A stretch of 64,000 nucleotides of DNA from Bryobacterales bacterium. Lineage in GTDB: Bacteria > Acidobacteriota > Terriglobia > Bryobacterales > UBA6623. The position numbers were made by a program, and so were the translations under genes. The notes beneath the pieces are model-generated. The model ran no database searches, was not told the origin of the DNA, and saw nothing but the letters and a program-made list of their open reading frames with translations. Shown here piece after piece: positions 37,801-45,419 of the stretch. The DNA is taken from assembly GCA_022824585.1 (NCBI GenBank), contig JAJDZN010000065.1, forward strand, positions 1 through 64,000, given 5' to 3'. The number at the start of each line of letters is the position of its first letter. Position 1 is the first letter of the stretch.

Positions 37801-38219
37801 GCAGCCGAATGTTCGTGACCGGCGCCAATCTCAGCGTGCCGCTGGTCACGATCATTCTGCGCAAGGCATACGGGCTCGGAGCGCAAGCCATGGCGGGCGG
37901 GCACACCAAGCGGCCCATGCTGACCGTGGCGTGGCCGACTGCCGAGCATGGCGGCATGGGCCTGGAGGGACAGATGAAGCTCGGATTTCGCAACGAGCTG
38001 GCGGCAATTGAGGATCGCCAGGCGCGGGCTGCGAGGTATGCCGAGCTGGTGGCGGCTGCCTACGAGCGCGGCAAGGCGCTCAATGCTGGCGTGGCGTTTG
38101 CCTTCGACGACGTGATTGATCCGGCCGACACCCGGCGGTGCATCATGGGAGCTCTCATGTCCGCGCCTGCTCCGGTGCCCCGAGCTGGCAAGAAGCGACC
38201 CTACGTGGACACTTGGTAG
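34815..38219 (+). CDS. Single-chain biotin-dependent acyl-CoA carboxylase (BC-BCCP-CT)
   Basis: From the ATG at 34815 the product is 1134 residues. The biotin carboxylase domain spans about 1-450 with MKLLIANRGEIAIR, HPGYGFLSE (76-84), the glycine-rich AGGGGRGIRL and ANARLQVEHTVTEE. The biotin carrier domain has the biotinylation motif ESMKMEHE with Lys548. Carboxyltransferase domains follow from about 590 to the end, with GGGRAGTGG, the GGPALIEGGGLG region, LILADT-like 'IVLCDTPGMMVGPE' and GAQAMAGG. All three activities on one chain in this order match the single-chain long-chain acyl-CoA carboxylase (LCC) type. The acyl substrate is uncertain: acetyl-, propionyl- and longer acyl-CoAs are possible. 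The frame remains open to 34701, but the ATGA overlap and homology fix the start. Confidence 0.9.
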   Translation: MKLLIANRGEIAIRIALAAADLGIESVAVYSKDDDRALHIRKADRAFALAESGAGAYLDATQLIGVAVDSGCDAIHPGYGFLSESAEFASECLAAGLTFVGPPPEALALFGDKARARVLAEELGVPVVPGVSGPTTLEQAAAFFEALPGGSTMLIKAVAGGGGRGIRLVSEAGEIENAMARAQSEAGAAFGVPDVFVERFVAGARHVETQIAVDQDGRFACIGDRDCSLQRRHQKLVEVAPAPGLPTTVRSGIADASARLAKAAGYRNLGTFEFLVDGDEYFFMEANARLQVEHTVTEETSGLDLVQIQLRLAEGDSIQSAGIRGAHPGSAHNAAVQARVNMETMQADGSTKPSAGVLEAFDLPSGKGVRVDTSGYAGHRPSSSFDPLLAKVVGHASEGGLEAAMQRTARALSDFRIGGIETNIDFLKALLAHPDVRAWNVHTQFVDERIEELVAGQRGEGRFFPVQPSAAPQSGMAGAKVDPNDPLAVLSYGKRAAPATRGRPGADTLPDGAKRLLAQMQGTIVSVDAEAGSPVRADDVVLVMESMKMEHEIRAGASGILREVTVTVGDTVYEGHPLAVIEEREVDGAVDQHASEVDLDSVRADLAEVNARHGATLDAARPDAVEKRRKTGQRTARENVDDLCDEGTFVEYGQLALTPGTGLPRDEIVRKFPTDGMITGIGSVNGADFPGEGSRCVVLAYDYTVLAGTQGVLNHVKTDRMLELAAKWRRPVVLFAEGGGGRAGTGGKRKGGAATTAAGQGRSDDMYRPLDTPSFAAMGSLSGLVPLIGITSRFCFAGNASLLGCCDVIIATENSSIGMGGPALIEGGGLGVFRPEEIGPMEIQVPNGVVDLAVKDEAEAVAIAKRYLSYFQGSLAGWTCKDQRLLRRVIPENRLRVYSIRELIGILADTGSVLELRPDFGLGMITALARIEGRPVGILANNPEFLSGAIDSDGSDKAARFMQLCDCFDLPLIVLCDTPGMMVGPEIERTALVRHCSRMFVTGANLSVPLVTIILRKAYGLGAQAMAGGHTKRPMLTVAWPTAEHGGMGLEGQMKLGFRNELAAIEDRQARAARYAELVAAAYERGKALNAGVAFAFDDVIDPADTRRCIMGALMSAPAPVPRAGKKRPYVDTW

Positions 38220-38266
38220 CGGGCGTCTGACGATGCGGTGCGCGGCCTCTCGCGCCTCGGCGATTC

Positions 38267-39754
38267 CTACGGAAGCGCCGTGCGCCATCCGTCCCGAAGC
38301 TGAGCTATCAGCATGCCGACCAGTGCCGCATTCTCCGGCCGGCCAGCGATATTCACCGTTTCGGACCGAGACTTCTCGAGATCGTAAAGCCCCCGCGCCA
38401 CCACCGTTCGGTCACGGTCCACCCACTCGGTATAGCGAAATCTCTGCGTGCGCATGCTGTAGCCCATGTGAACCCAGTCTTGGTCCGCCAGATACGGGCG
38501 CGGGATCTGGCTGAAGGCCGCCTTCTTCCACGGCCGGTCAGGGGCTTCCAACAGCGGCAGCATCGAGGCCCCCTCCAAGTTTTCGGGAGCGTCGATGCCG
38601 CAAGCTGCGCACAGCGTCGGGTACATGTCGACGAGCTCGACGAGCCCGGCACAATTGCTTCCGCCCGAGGCCATTCCCGGGACTCTCAGCATCATCGGGG
38701 CGCGGGCGGCGAGCTCGAAATTCGTGGTCTTGGCCCACGTCTGTTGTTCCCCCAGATGCCAGCCGTGGTCGCCGAACAGGATTACAACTGTCCTGTCGGC
38801 TAGGCCGAGGCTGTCGAGTTCCCGCAACACGCGGCCAACTTGCGCGTCCATGTAGCTGGTGGCGGCGTAGTAGCCGTGGATCAGTTCGCGGACTTTGGCT
38901 GGCGGCACAGGCCCCTCGTCGGGGATGTCCGTGTAGCCGCGCAACTCTTGCGAGCGGGTGAAAGCCACTGCCGGCGTGCCCGCCGGGCGCTGGGCATCTT
39001 CAGGCACCGGCAGCGCAGCCGGATCGTACAAGTCGAAGTATTTCCTCGGTGCTGTGAAGGGCAGGTGTGGCTTCTGAAACCCGACAGCTAGGAAGAACCG
39101 GTCATCGCGCAAGCGGCGCAGCGCGCCTGCCGCCCGATCTGCCACTTGACCATCTTGCAAGGCATTGTCGGGCACCTCGGGTGCCTGCCAGGAGGCTTTC
39201 TTCTTCCACTCCAAGGTCGGAATGTCGGCACCAGACCACGTCCGGTCGGGGCTCTCCCGGCGCATCGCTGCGAAGCGTTCCTGGTCGACGTACTGCATGC
39301 CCGCCTGCCGTCCGCCCGCCGGCCACGCCGGCACGCTCCAAGACGGTCGGTCGGCCTTGTTGCCATGCAGGACCTTGCCGATTGCTTGGGTGTAGTAGCC
39401 AGACTGCTTGAAGCGCTGCGGCAGCGTGACAAGGTCGGGCATCGTTTCGCGGAAATGCGTGCGGTTACCCCAGACCCTGGTGGTGTCCGGCCTGAGTCCC
39501 GTGAGCAAGGATGCTCGCGACGGGCCGCAGACCGCCGATTGGCAGTAGGCGCGCTGGAACACTAGGCTGCTGGAGGCCAGTCGGTCCAAGTTCGGCGCGT
39601 GGACGAGGTCGTTGCCGTAGCAGCCCAGCTCGGGCCGCAGGTCGTCCACCGCCAAGAACAGCACGTTGAGGCCGTTGCCGGCGGCCTTGGCTGGTCGTCC
39701 GCTCAGGCCGGCTGAGGCGAAAGCGGCCGCAAGGAAGTCGCGACGATCGATCAC
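38267..39754 (-). CDS. Secreted sulfatase, iduronate-2-sulfatase-like, Tat-type signal
   Basis: From the GTG at 39754 the product is 495 residues. That GTG overlaps the upstream sulfatase stop (GTGA). RRDFLAAAFASAGLSG is a twin-arginine signal. FLAVDDLRPELGCYG supplies the metal-binding aspartates. The active-site motif is CGPSR (C76), where the cysteine becomes formylglycine. DHGWHLGEQQTWAK is the family's second metal and substrate loop. The layout follows iduronate-2-sulfatase-like family S1 enzymes that cleave sulfate from polysaccharides. Translational coupling to another sulfatase suggests joint action on one sulfated glycan. No sulfatase-maturing enzyme is in the window. Confidence 0.88.
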   Translation of the reverse strand: MIDRRDFLAAAFASAGLSGRPAKAAGNGLNVLFLAVDDLRPELGCYGNDLVHAPNLDRLASSSLVFQRAYCQSAVCGPSRASLLTGLRPDTTRVWGNRTHFRETMPDLVTLPQRFKQSGYYTQAIGKVLHGNKADRPSWSVPAWPAGGRQAGMQYVDQERFAAMRRESPDRTWSGADIPTLEWKKKASWQAPEVPDNALQDGQVADRAAGALRRLRDDRFFLAVGFQKPHLPFTAPRKYFDLYDPAALPVPEDAQRPAGTPAVAFTRSQELRGYTDIPDEGPVPPAKVRELIHGYYAATSYMDAQVGRVLRELDSLGLADRTVVILFGDHGWHLGEQQTWAKTTNFELAARAPMMLRVPGMASGGSNCAGLVELVDMYPTLCAACGIDAPENLEGASMLPLLEAPDRPWKKAAFSQIPRPYLADQDWVHMGYSMRTQRFRYTEWVDRDRTVVARGLYDLEKSRSETVNIAGRPENAALVGMLIAQLRDGWRTALP

Positions 39755-41190
39755 TGGGATGTCTCCTCTGCGCGGCGCTCCCACGTATATGTCTCGGGAT
39801 CGAAGATGAAGGCCCCCTTGGTGGCAGCTTGCGGAACGTTCAGCTTGGGCAGCCACTGCGCATGCTGCGTGATCACGGCCGCGCTGGCTGGGTTGCCTGC
39901 CAGATTGGTCCACTCCTCGGGGTCCGTTTGATGGTCATAGAGTTCCTCACCGCCGGAAGCGTAGCGGATATAGCGGTAGCGTTCCGAGCGAACCGCGTGG
40001 TTGTTGCGGCGGAACGTCATCACCGCCGGGCGTTCCCATTCCGATTCCGGGTCCTCGAGCAGCGGTCGCAGGCTCACTCCTTCAAGGTCGTCCCGCGCCG
40101 GCAGACCACAGAGATCTACCAGGGTCGGATACAAGTTGATCAGGCTCACGGGCCGGCTGCACCGCCCGCCCTGTGTAGTGACGCCCGGGGCGATGATCGC
40201 CAGCGGCACGCGCGATGATCGCTCCCAGAGCGTGTCCTTCGCAAAGTGGTGCTTCTCGCCGAAGTGATAGCCGTGGTCGGACCAGAACATGACAATCGTG
40301 TTCCGCGCGTACGCACTCGCGTCGAGCGCGTCGAGCACGCGGCCGACCAGCGCGTCGGCGTGTCGGATGCCCGCGGTGTAGCTCCGCACCACGTCGTCCA
40401 TATCGCCGTGCTCTGCGATTAGTTCCAGATCGGCTACGCGGGATGCTGCCAAGTCGCGACCGGCCTCCGGCACGTCATCCAGGTCTCCCGGCTTGTCTAG
40501 CGGGACCGGCGCGTCGTCGGGACCCACCGACTCGTACCACGCTCGCGGAGCGTAGAACGGCAGGTGTGGCTGAAACAGGCCGACCGCCAAGAAGAACGGA
40601 CGGTCGTGATCCCGAGCGAGGAACTCCTCGGCCCAGCGCACCGTGGCGCCGTCGCCCATCTCCATGTCGGTCTTGTCCAGCGGCCCCCAGTCAAAGCTGC
40701 TGATGTGGCGGGGGAGGCGATAGGGGACTAGGAAGCCGTCGGTCTTGAGGTCGCTGACAAGGTCGAAGTACTCGTCCCAAGAGTCGGGCGGGTTGAACCC
40801 GGGCGTGTGGTGGAAGACCTTGCCGCCGCCAGCTGCGTAGTAGCCGTTTTCCTTGAAGTAGCGCGGCAGCATTGCGACGTCGGGCAGATTCGGCTTCCAC
40901 CACTCGCTGTTGACGTAGACGCCCGTCGTCGACGGCCGCAAGCCTGAGAGGATCGCGGTGCGGGACGGGTTGCATTTCGGCGCCGGGGCGTGCGCGTTGG
41001 TGAATAGCGTCCCTCGCTCGCTGAGCCGGTCGATGTGGGGTGTCTTGGCCGCTTGGTGCCCGAGCGCGCCGACCCAGTCGTTCATGTCGTCGACGCTCAG
41101 GAAGAGCACGTTGGGTGGTGCGGGAGGCGGCTCCGAGCATGCTGCCAAGGCCAAGCCAAGTCCAACAATGGCAATTTGAAATCTCAACAT
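39751..41190 (-). CDS. Lipoprotein sulfatase, iduronate-2-sulfatase-like
   Basis: From the ATG at 41190 the product is 479 residues. The N-terminus is a lipoprotein signal with lipobox LALAAC (lipidated Cys18). FLSVDDMNDWVGALG carries metal-binding aspartates. The formylglycine motif is CNPSR (C73) followed by TAILSGLRPSTTGVY. SDHGYHFGEKHHFAKDTLWERSSRVPL is the conserved metal-binding and substrate loop. It is translationally coupled to the next sulfatase by a GTGA overlap. It is expected to be anchored to the outside of a membrane and to act on sulfated polysaccharide. Longer frames upstream (to 41310) lack a signal peptide. Confidence 0.88.
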   Translation of the reverse strand: MLRFQIAIVGLGLALAACSEPPPAPPNVLFLSVDDMNDWVGALGHQAAKTPHIDRLSERGTLFTNAHAPAPKCNPSRTAILSGLRPSTTGVYVNSEWWKPNLPDVAMLPRYFKENGYYAAGGGKVFHHTPGFNPPDSWDEYFDLVSDLKTDGFLVPYRLPRHISSFDWGPLDKTDMEMGDGATVRWAEEFLARDHDRPFFLAVGLFQPHLPFYAPRAWYESVGPDDAPVPLDKPGDLDDVPEAGRDLAASRVADLELIAEHGDMDDVVRSYTAGIRHADALVGRVLDALDASAYARNTIVMFWSDHGYHFGEKHHFAKDTLWERSSRVPLAIIAPGVTTQGGRCSRPVSLINLYPTLVDLCGLPARDDLEGVSLRPLLEDPESEWERPAVMTFRRNNHAVRSERYRYIRYASGGEELYDHQTDPEEWTNLAGNPASAAVITQHAQWLPKLNVPQAATKGAFIFDPETYTWERRAEETSQ

Positions 41191-41474
41191 GATCCGCAGT
41201 CTGTGACCGAGCCGCGCAAGCCGCGGCCGCATCGTGAGTGTACTCAACCTTGGGGTCAACGTTTCGAACCGGTGGTTGGCAACGACATCTTCGACGCGCG
41301 CCTGGCGCACGCTGTCTTCCTAGCCCACGTGCCGGTTTCGATAGACGCGATGGCAACGGCTGCAGAGCTCAGGGGGCCTCGCCCGTATCGGGCTCTTGAA
41401 AATAGTGCCCATCGCTCGCTCTGGCGCTGTGTTCTAGCCCGCACATCTGCCAGCCGAAGTCGGCGGAATTTGGG

Positions 41475-43895
41475 CTATTGCGGGGATGGCCGCCCAAGGA
41501 GGTGCAGAGAGCCGATTTCGGCAGCCGTGCGGATTGCTATCTCCTTGCAATGGACAGTCAGAGAATCGAAATCGTCCTCGCCACAAGATCTTGCGATGAC
41601 AGCCCTGACCGAAGCCGGGGCCGATTCCGCGGCGGCGCCTGGTTCTAGGAGCAGTCCTAGAGTCCCATTAACTTTTCGCCAAGTCTCGGCGGCTGCGGCA
41701 AGGTGCCGGGCCGTGTCCTTGGAGATCAAGTGTTGCTCGCAGGCGGTCCGAAAGACGGATGCCGCGGTCGGCGCCTCCTGCTCCTCCGCAAGGCTCGGGT
41801 GGGCAACTTGCAGCAGTCGGGCGGCGCGCTCGACGTCCCTGAGGCCGCCCGGAGCGTCGTCGAATGAGAGCGAACCGGGGCGGATCTCGCCGGCGGGTCG
41901 TTCAGTTTGCATCTCCGGTAGACCATCCCTGAGGGCGCGATCCGCCAGGATTTCGCTCCTCGCCCGCCCGAATCTAGCCGCGACGCCGGGATCGCCGGTC
42001 GTGAAGATGCAGCGGGAGCGGGTCAGGCCAAGCCGCTCCGGCGAGTCGCTGCCGCTGTAGCGCTCGACAAAGCCGGCAAGCGAGCGCACGGTGTTCCGGC
42101 CCCCGCTCGCTGAAGCCGAAGCAAACAGCATGCTGTCGCGCGAGAGCGTCTGGAGCGCATCACGGAACTTGCGGCAGAGCAAACGGTGGCGTTCCACGGG
42201 CTCGCCATCGCAGACGAACTCGACACGCAGTTCCGCGTTCGGAGCAGCTTCCCCGGCAGCCAGGTCCCCGAAGAGCACGGCCGCCACCCCGTCTTCGGCG
42301 GGGTGGCTGGCGAAGTTCCTCTCGACGGCAGAAAGGGTTCCGACGATCGAAGCCTCGGCTGCATTGGAAAGCGCCTTTGCCGCTTCCAGCGGGGTCAGGC
42401 TGCCGCGCATCGTGTGCACACCAATCTGGAACGCCTTCTCGTTCAACCAGTTCCGTATGACCTCCACCGACTCGCGGACGCCTTCGACGGGGATGTCAGC
42501 GATGCGCTCGAGCATCTCTGGCACGCCGAATTCGTGGGTCCAGTAAACGCGTGCCAAGCCGCTACGGGCGATCCGGTCGAACTCAGGATCCGCTTCTAGG
42601 CCACTGGGGAGCTCGAGATCCGTGAACTCCTTGAGTCGGAGGCAGTCGAGCAACTCCGGGAATCGGTCGATCCACTTGGCAAGTCGGGGTGTCGAGGAGT
42701 GGATCTCGGCGATCGTATTGAAAGCCTCTGGGCGCGCGGCGAAGGCGGCGCTGTCGTAAGCGCTCCAGTCTTGTACCTTCGGATAGAAGCGCGCGCGCCA
42801 CTCGTCTACGAGCGGATCCATGGTCTCGAACCAGCGCTTGGGCGAGAGCGCCAGGTTGAAGACCTTGGCATAGCCTCCTGGCATGCGAGGTGCCAGATCC
42901 TCCCCCTGGTTCTGCAACAGGGGATAGAAGCGCGTGGGCTTGCCGTGGTGGTCGGAATGGCGCTGCGTGTTGTAGTAGAGCCAATTGGAGAACTTCGAAA
43001 CGGCATTCCAAGAGTGCCAAGGCCGAAACCGCTCGAAGCGACCGCTCGGCAGGTACATGCGCGTCAATCCGTAGTGTTCGACGTAGTCCCCGACGCGAAG
43101 CAGGAAGACTGCGAATGAGCACTGGATCAAGAAGACCAAGCTCCCAAGCGCACCGCCCATCCAGTACGCCAGCGCGAACCATCCCACGTTGAACAGCGCA
43201 TAGCGCCAGAATGGATTCGTGTAGTGCCACATGGACCGACGACGGAGTGCCAGCCGATCGCGCACGGTCCGCCAGGATGCGAGGATGCTGCCTGCCACCG
43301 CCCGTGGAAGATACTGCCAGAGTCCCTGCCCCTTGCGAGCCGACATCGGGTCGTGGGGGGTGGCAACTAGGGCGTGATGCACATAGACATGCTCCGATGC
43401 GTACTGCGCGCAGCCGATCGAGCCCAGTATGAATTCGCCGACGCGACGTTGCCAAACGGTGCGCTCGTGGACGACCTCGTGGCCCACGACGAGGATGATC
43501 GTGGCCACGTTGCCGAGCACGAGCGCCATCACGAGTACCTCCCAAGTCGCGAGGTGACCGACTACGAGAATCTGCCACAGGACGAAGACAAGCGTCGGCG
43601 GCCACATCGCCACGCATGTCCACATCGCCACTTGGTACCAGACCAGCCGCTTGTCGAGCCGCTTCGTCGGATCCATGTTCCGCTCTTCGGTGCCGAACAG
43701 CTTGTCCAGAAGGTCCGCGAGCAGAAAGAAGACCAGCGGAGTCGCCATCCACCAAGAGCCTCGCATCGCCGCGTTCGCAACGAGCAGGAGAATCACCACA
43801 GGCGTGAAATACGGAAGCGCGTGGCGGATCGACGGCTCAACGCTTCCTAGGGTTTCGGCACGGGCGCTGCTGTGGGTTGCTGAGACGTCCGCCAT
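41475..43895 (-). CDS. AlkB-type membrane monooxygenase fused to a degenerate GlnE-like domain
   Basis: From the ATG at 43895, preceded by a strong GGGGGG-rich ribosome-binding site, the product is 806 residues. Residues 1-400 are an AlkB/XylM-type diiron membrane hydroxylase. They contain HEVVHER (139-145), EHVYVHHALVATPHDP (from 168), DYVEHYGL and NTQRHSDHHGKP (309-320), the complete His set, plus several membrane segments. Residues about 400-795 instead resemble a glutamine-synthetase adenylyltransferase (GlnE) half: STPRLAKWIDRFPELLDCL, SNAAEASIVGTLSAVERNF, LTRSRCIFTTGDPGVAARF and FDDAPGGLRDVERAARLLQ, which parallels GlnE's FDLKxGxGGLxDIE. The nucleotidyltransferase GS-DxD site appears lost (GDLAAGEAAPNAELRVEF). 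I know of AlkB-rubredoxin fusions but not this one. Confidence 0.8.
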   Translation of the reverse strand: MADVSATHSSARAETLGSVEPSIRHALPYFTPVVILLLVANAAMRGSWWMATPLVFFLLADLLDKLFGTEERNMDPTKRLDKRLVWYQVAMWTCVAMWPPTLVFVLWQILVVGHLATWEVLVMALVLGNVATIILVVGHEVVHERTVWQRRVGEFILGSIGCAQYASEHVYVHHALVATPHDPMSARKGQGLWQYLPRAVAGSILASWRTVRDRLALRRRSMWHYTNPFWRYALFNVGWFALAYWMGGALGSLVFLIQCSFAVFLLRVGDYVEHYGLTRMYLPSGRFERFRPWHSWNAVSKFSNWLYYNTQRHSDHHGKPTRFYPLLQNQGEDLAPRMPGGYAKVFNLALSPKRWFETMDPLVDEWRARFYPKVQDWSAYDSAAFAARPEAFNTIAEIHSSTPRLAKWIDRFPELLDCLRLKEFTDLELPSGLEADPEFDRIARSGLARVYWTHEFGVPEMLERIADIPVEGVRESVEVIRNWLNEKAFQIGVHTMRGSLTPLEAAKALSNAAEASIVGTLSAVERNFASHPAEDGVAAVLFGDLAAGEAAPNAELRVEFVCDGEPVERHRLLCRKFRDALQTLSRDSMLFASASASGGRNTVRSLAGFVERYSGSDSPERLGLTRSRCIFTTGDPGVAARFGRARSEILADRALRDGLPEMQTERPAGEIRPGSLSFDDAPGGLRDVERAARLLQVAHPSLAEEQEAPTAASVFRTACEQHLISKDTARHLAAAAETWRKVNGTLGLLLEPGAAAESAPASVRAVIARSCGEDDFDSLTVHCKEIAIRTAAEIGSLHLLGRPSPQ

Positions 43896-44227
43896 CGCTA
43901 CCCCCCGTAGGTTTCGTCGTCGGCACCGATCACGAGTGGTCTGTCGATCAGCCAAGCAACGCCTTGGGGACCGCTTGCGCGACCCCATTCGGTTGGCGAG
44001 CCCACGCGCCCAGCGTCCCGTCCCGAGAATGCCCTAGTAGTCACGCGTGGTAGGTTCTGAGGTCTCGCTCGGCGTTGTCGTGCCACGTGCAAGGCTTCGG
44101 ACGCTCATTGTATACCTTGGCCGCTTTCGCCGCCGCCCGATCTAGGCGGCGCATGGTGTTCGACACCGGACGACCGTGCGGTTCCGGGCCAACGATCCGA
44201 GGCGAGCGCGCCATGCCGCTGGGCCAC
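43896..44227. other. Intergenic between the AlkB-GlnE fusion and the RiPP cluster
   Basis: About 330 bases with no recognisable gene. A TACAAT at 44108-44113 on the minus strand is a possible -10 for the monooxygenase gene, but I see no matching -35. Confidence 0.4.
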
Positions 44228-45376
44228 TCAGAGGATTTCGGCGGGCGTCGGCCCGGCCTGCTCTGGCGAGCACATCAGCAAAAACACATAAGCCTTGACT
44301 TGGTCGACGCGATCCTCCATCGCGACGAGCTTGACGTGGTGAACGCCCCGGACTAACACGAACCGGCCAGCGCTTCCGAACAGCAGCTCGGCGCCGGACG
44401 ACCAGTTCTCCAGGGCCGCCAGTTTCTCCGGAACGGCAAGCCGTTCCCCGCGCATGCTCTCGATGAACGCTGTCCAATTGCCCGGGGAATCCAGCCAGTA
44501 CCGTCCTCTCTGCAGCCACGACGTGTCGCGAGCATACAAGCCCAGTCCCAGCTTGGGTCCCAGGCCATCCGATCGAACGTCTAAGTGGACCGCGATCGTG
44601 CCGAAGGAGTCGCAGGCCTCTAGGTTCGCGAGCCTGGATTCCAAAGGAGCACGCGACCATGGCCATCCTGCGCGCTGGAGGAACGTCATGACCTCGCTGG
44701 AGGTCTTGAATCCCGTAAGGGCGAGGCGAACCCCTCTCGCACGGCCCGGGAAGGCGCCCAGAGACAGGATGCGGGCTTCCGGCTGCAGGGCCAGAAACAG
44801 GCGTTCGACTTGGCGCCTTTCGCGGACATCCCAGTCCCAGCCAGTTGCAGCTATCCCGTCGAGTACGACGCCGAGATCCTCCAGTCGCCGACTGCCGTCG
44901 CGGCCGTAGAGCGGCTTCTCAGTCGGATAGAGGAACGCCCCTGGGGCGGGATGCAAGCCGTCTCCGCTAGGGTCGATGTCATATTCCAGGACCATCTTTC
45001 TTCCGGTGACGCGGTGGAGGCGCGAGCCCTTGCGACCCTTCGCTTCCACGAGCCGGGCAAGTGCAGCGGAGGCTGGGTCCGCATTCTTGCCGCTTCCCAG
45101 ATCCAGGAAGTGCTTCGCTGACCGGCTGCCCGAGACGACTGATACGCCCAGGTCTGCGTGGGGCTGCTGTTCGTGCAGCGGCAATTCGAACCCAAAGGGG
45201 AAGGCCGCCAACGTGGCGGGCAAGTCGCTGGCACGCTCCGACAGGGCTTCCCAGCCCGCTCCTCCGACGAGTGCTGGGGAGATGCGGTGCCGCAACCGTT
45301 GCAGCAGATCGCCCAGCGAAGGGGCCTCGCGGAGCAAGCGCTCTTCGGTGTCAACCCATCGCTCTTCGACGTGCAT
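44228..45376 (-). CDS. RiPP-cluster protein of unknown function, downstream of the YcaO gene
   Basis: A protein of about 382 residues, not recognised as a named family. The ATG at 45376 was chosen; a TTG at 45403 would add nine residues. It is on the same strand as the cyclodehydratase and starts 43 bases after that gene's stop, so the two are probably cotranscribed. Visible features are GRKMVLEYDIDPSGDGLHPAPGAFLYP in the middle, 'ILSLGAFPGRARGVRLALTG', and KLGLGLYARD near the C-terminus. It has no transmembrane segments and no ATP or metal motif I can name. It may be a tailoring or scaffold protein of the azole peptide pathway, inferred from location only. Confidence 0.6.
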   Translation of the reverse strand: MHVEERWVDTEERLLREAPSLGDLLQRLRHRISPALVGGAGWEALSERASDLPATLAAFPFGFELPLHEQQPHADLGVSVVSGSRSAKHFLDLGSGKNADPASAALARLVEAKGRKGSRLHRVTGRKMVLEYDIDPSGDGLHPAPGAFLYPTEKPLYGRDGSRRLEDLGVVLDGIAATGWDWDVRERRQVERLFLALQPEARILSLGAFPGRARGVRLALTGFKTSSEVMTFLQRAGWPWSRAPLESRLANLEACDSFGTIAVHLDVRSDGLGPKLGLGLYARDTSWLQRGRYWLDSPGNWTAFIESMRGERLAVPEKLAALENWSSGAELLFGSAGRFVLVRGVHHVKLVAMEDRVDQVKAYVFLLMCSPEQAGPTPAEIL

Positions 45377-45419
45377 TTTCACTCGGATCCGGTACGCTCG
45401 CAACTTCGGCGGATACCGC

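Noticed and set aside
36894..38288. 464-codon minus-strand open frame opposite the carboxylase
   Set aside because: Complete overlap with conserved carboxyltransferase domains on the other strand; the frame has no family-like motif.
41369..41400. GCCCG-TAT-CGGGC hairpin as a terminator
   Set aside because: Stem of only five pairs and no U-tract on either strand.
42583..43755. 390-codon frame inside the AlkB-GlnE fusion gene
   Set aside because: Same strand but different frame from the monooxygenase, which has all its histidine boxes; composition is Arg/Leu-rich shadow.
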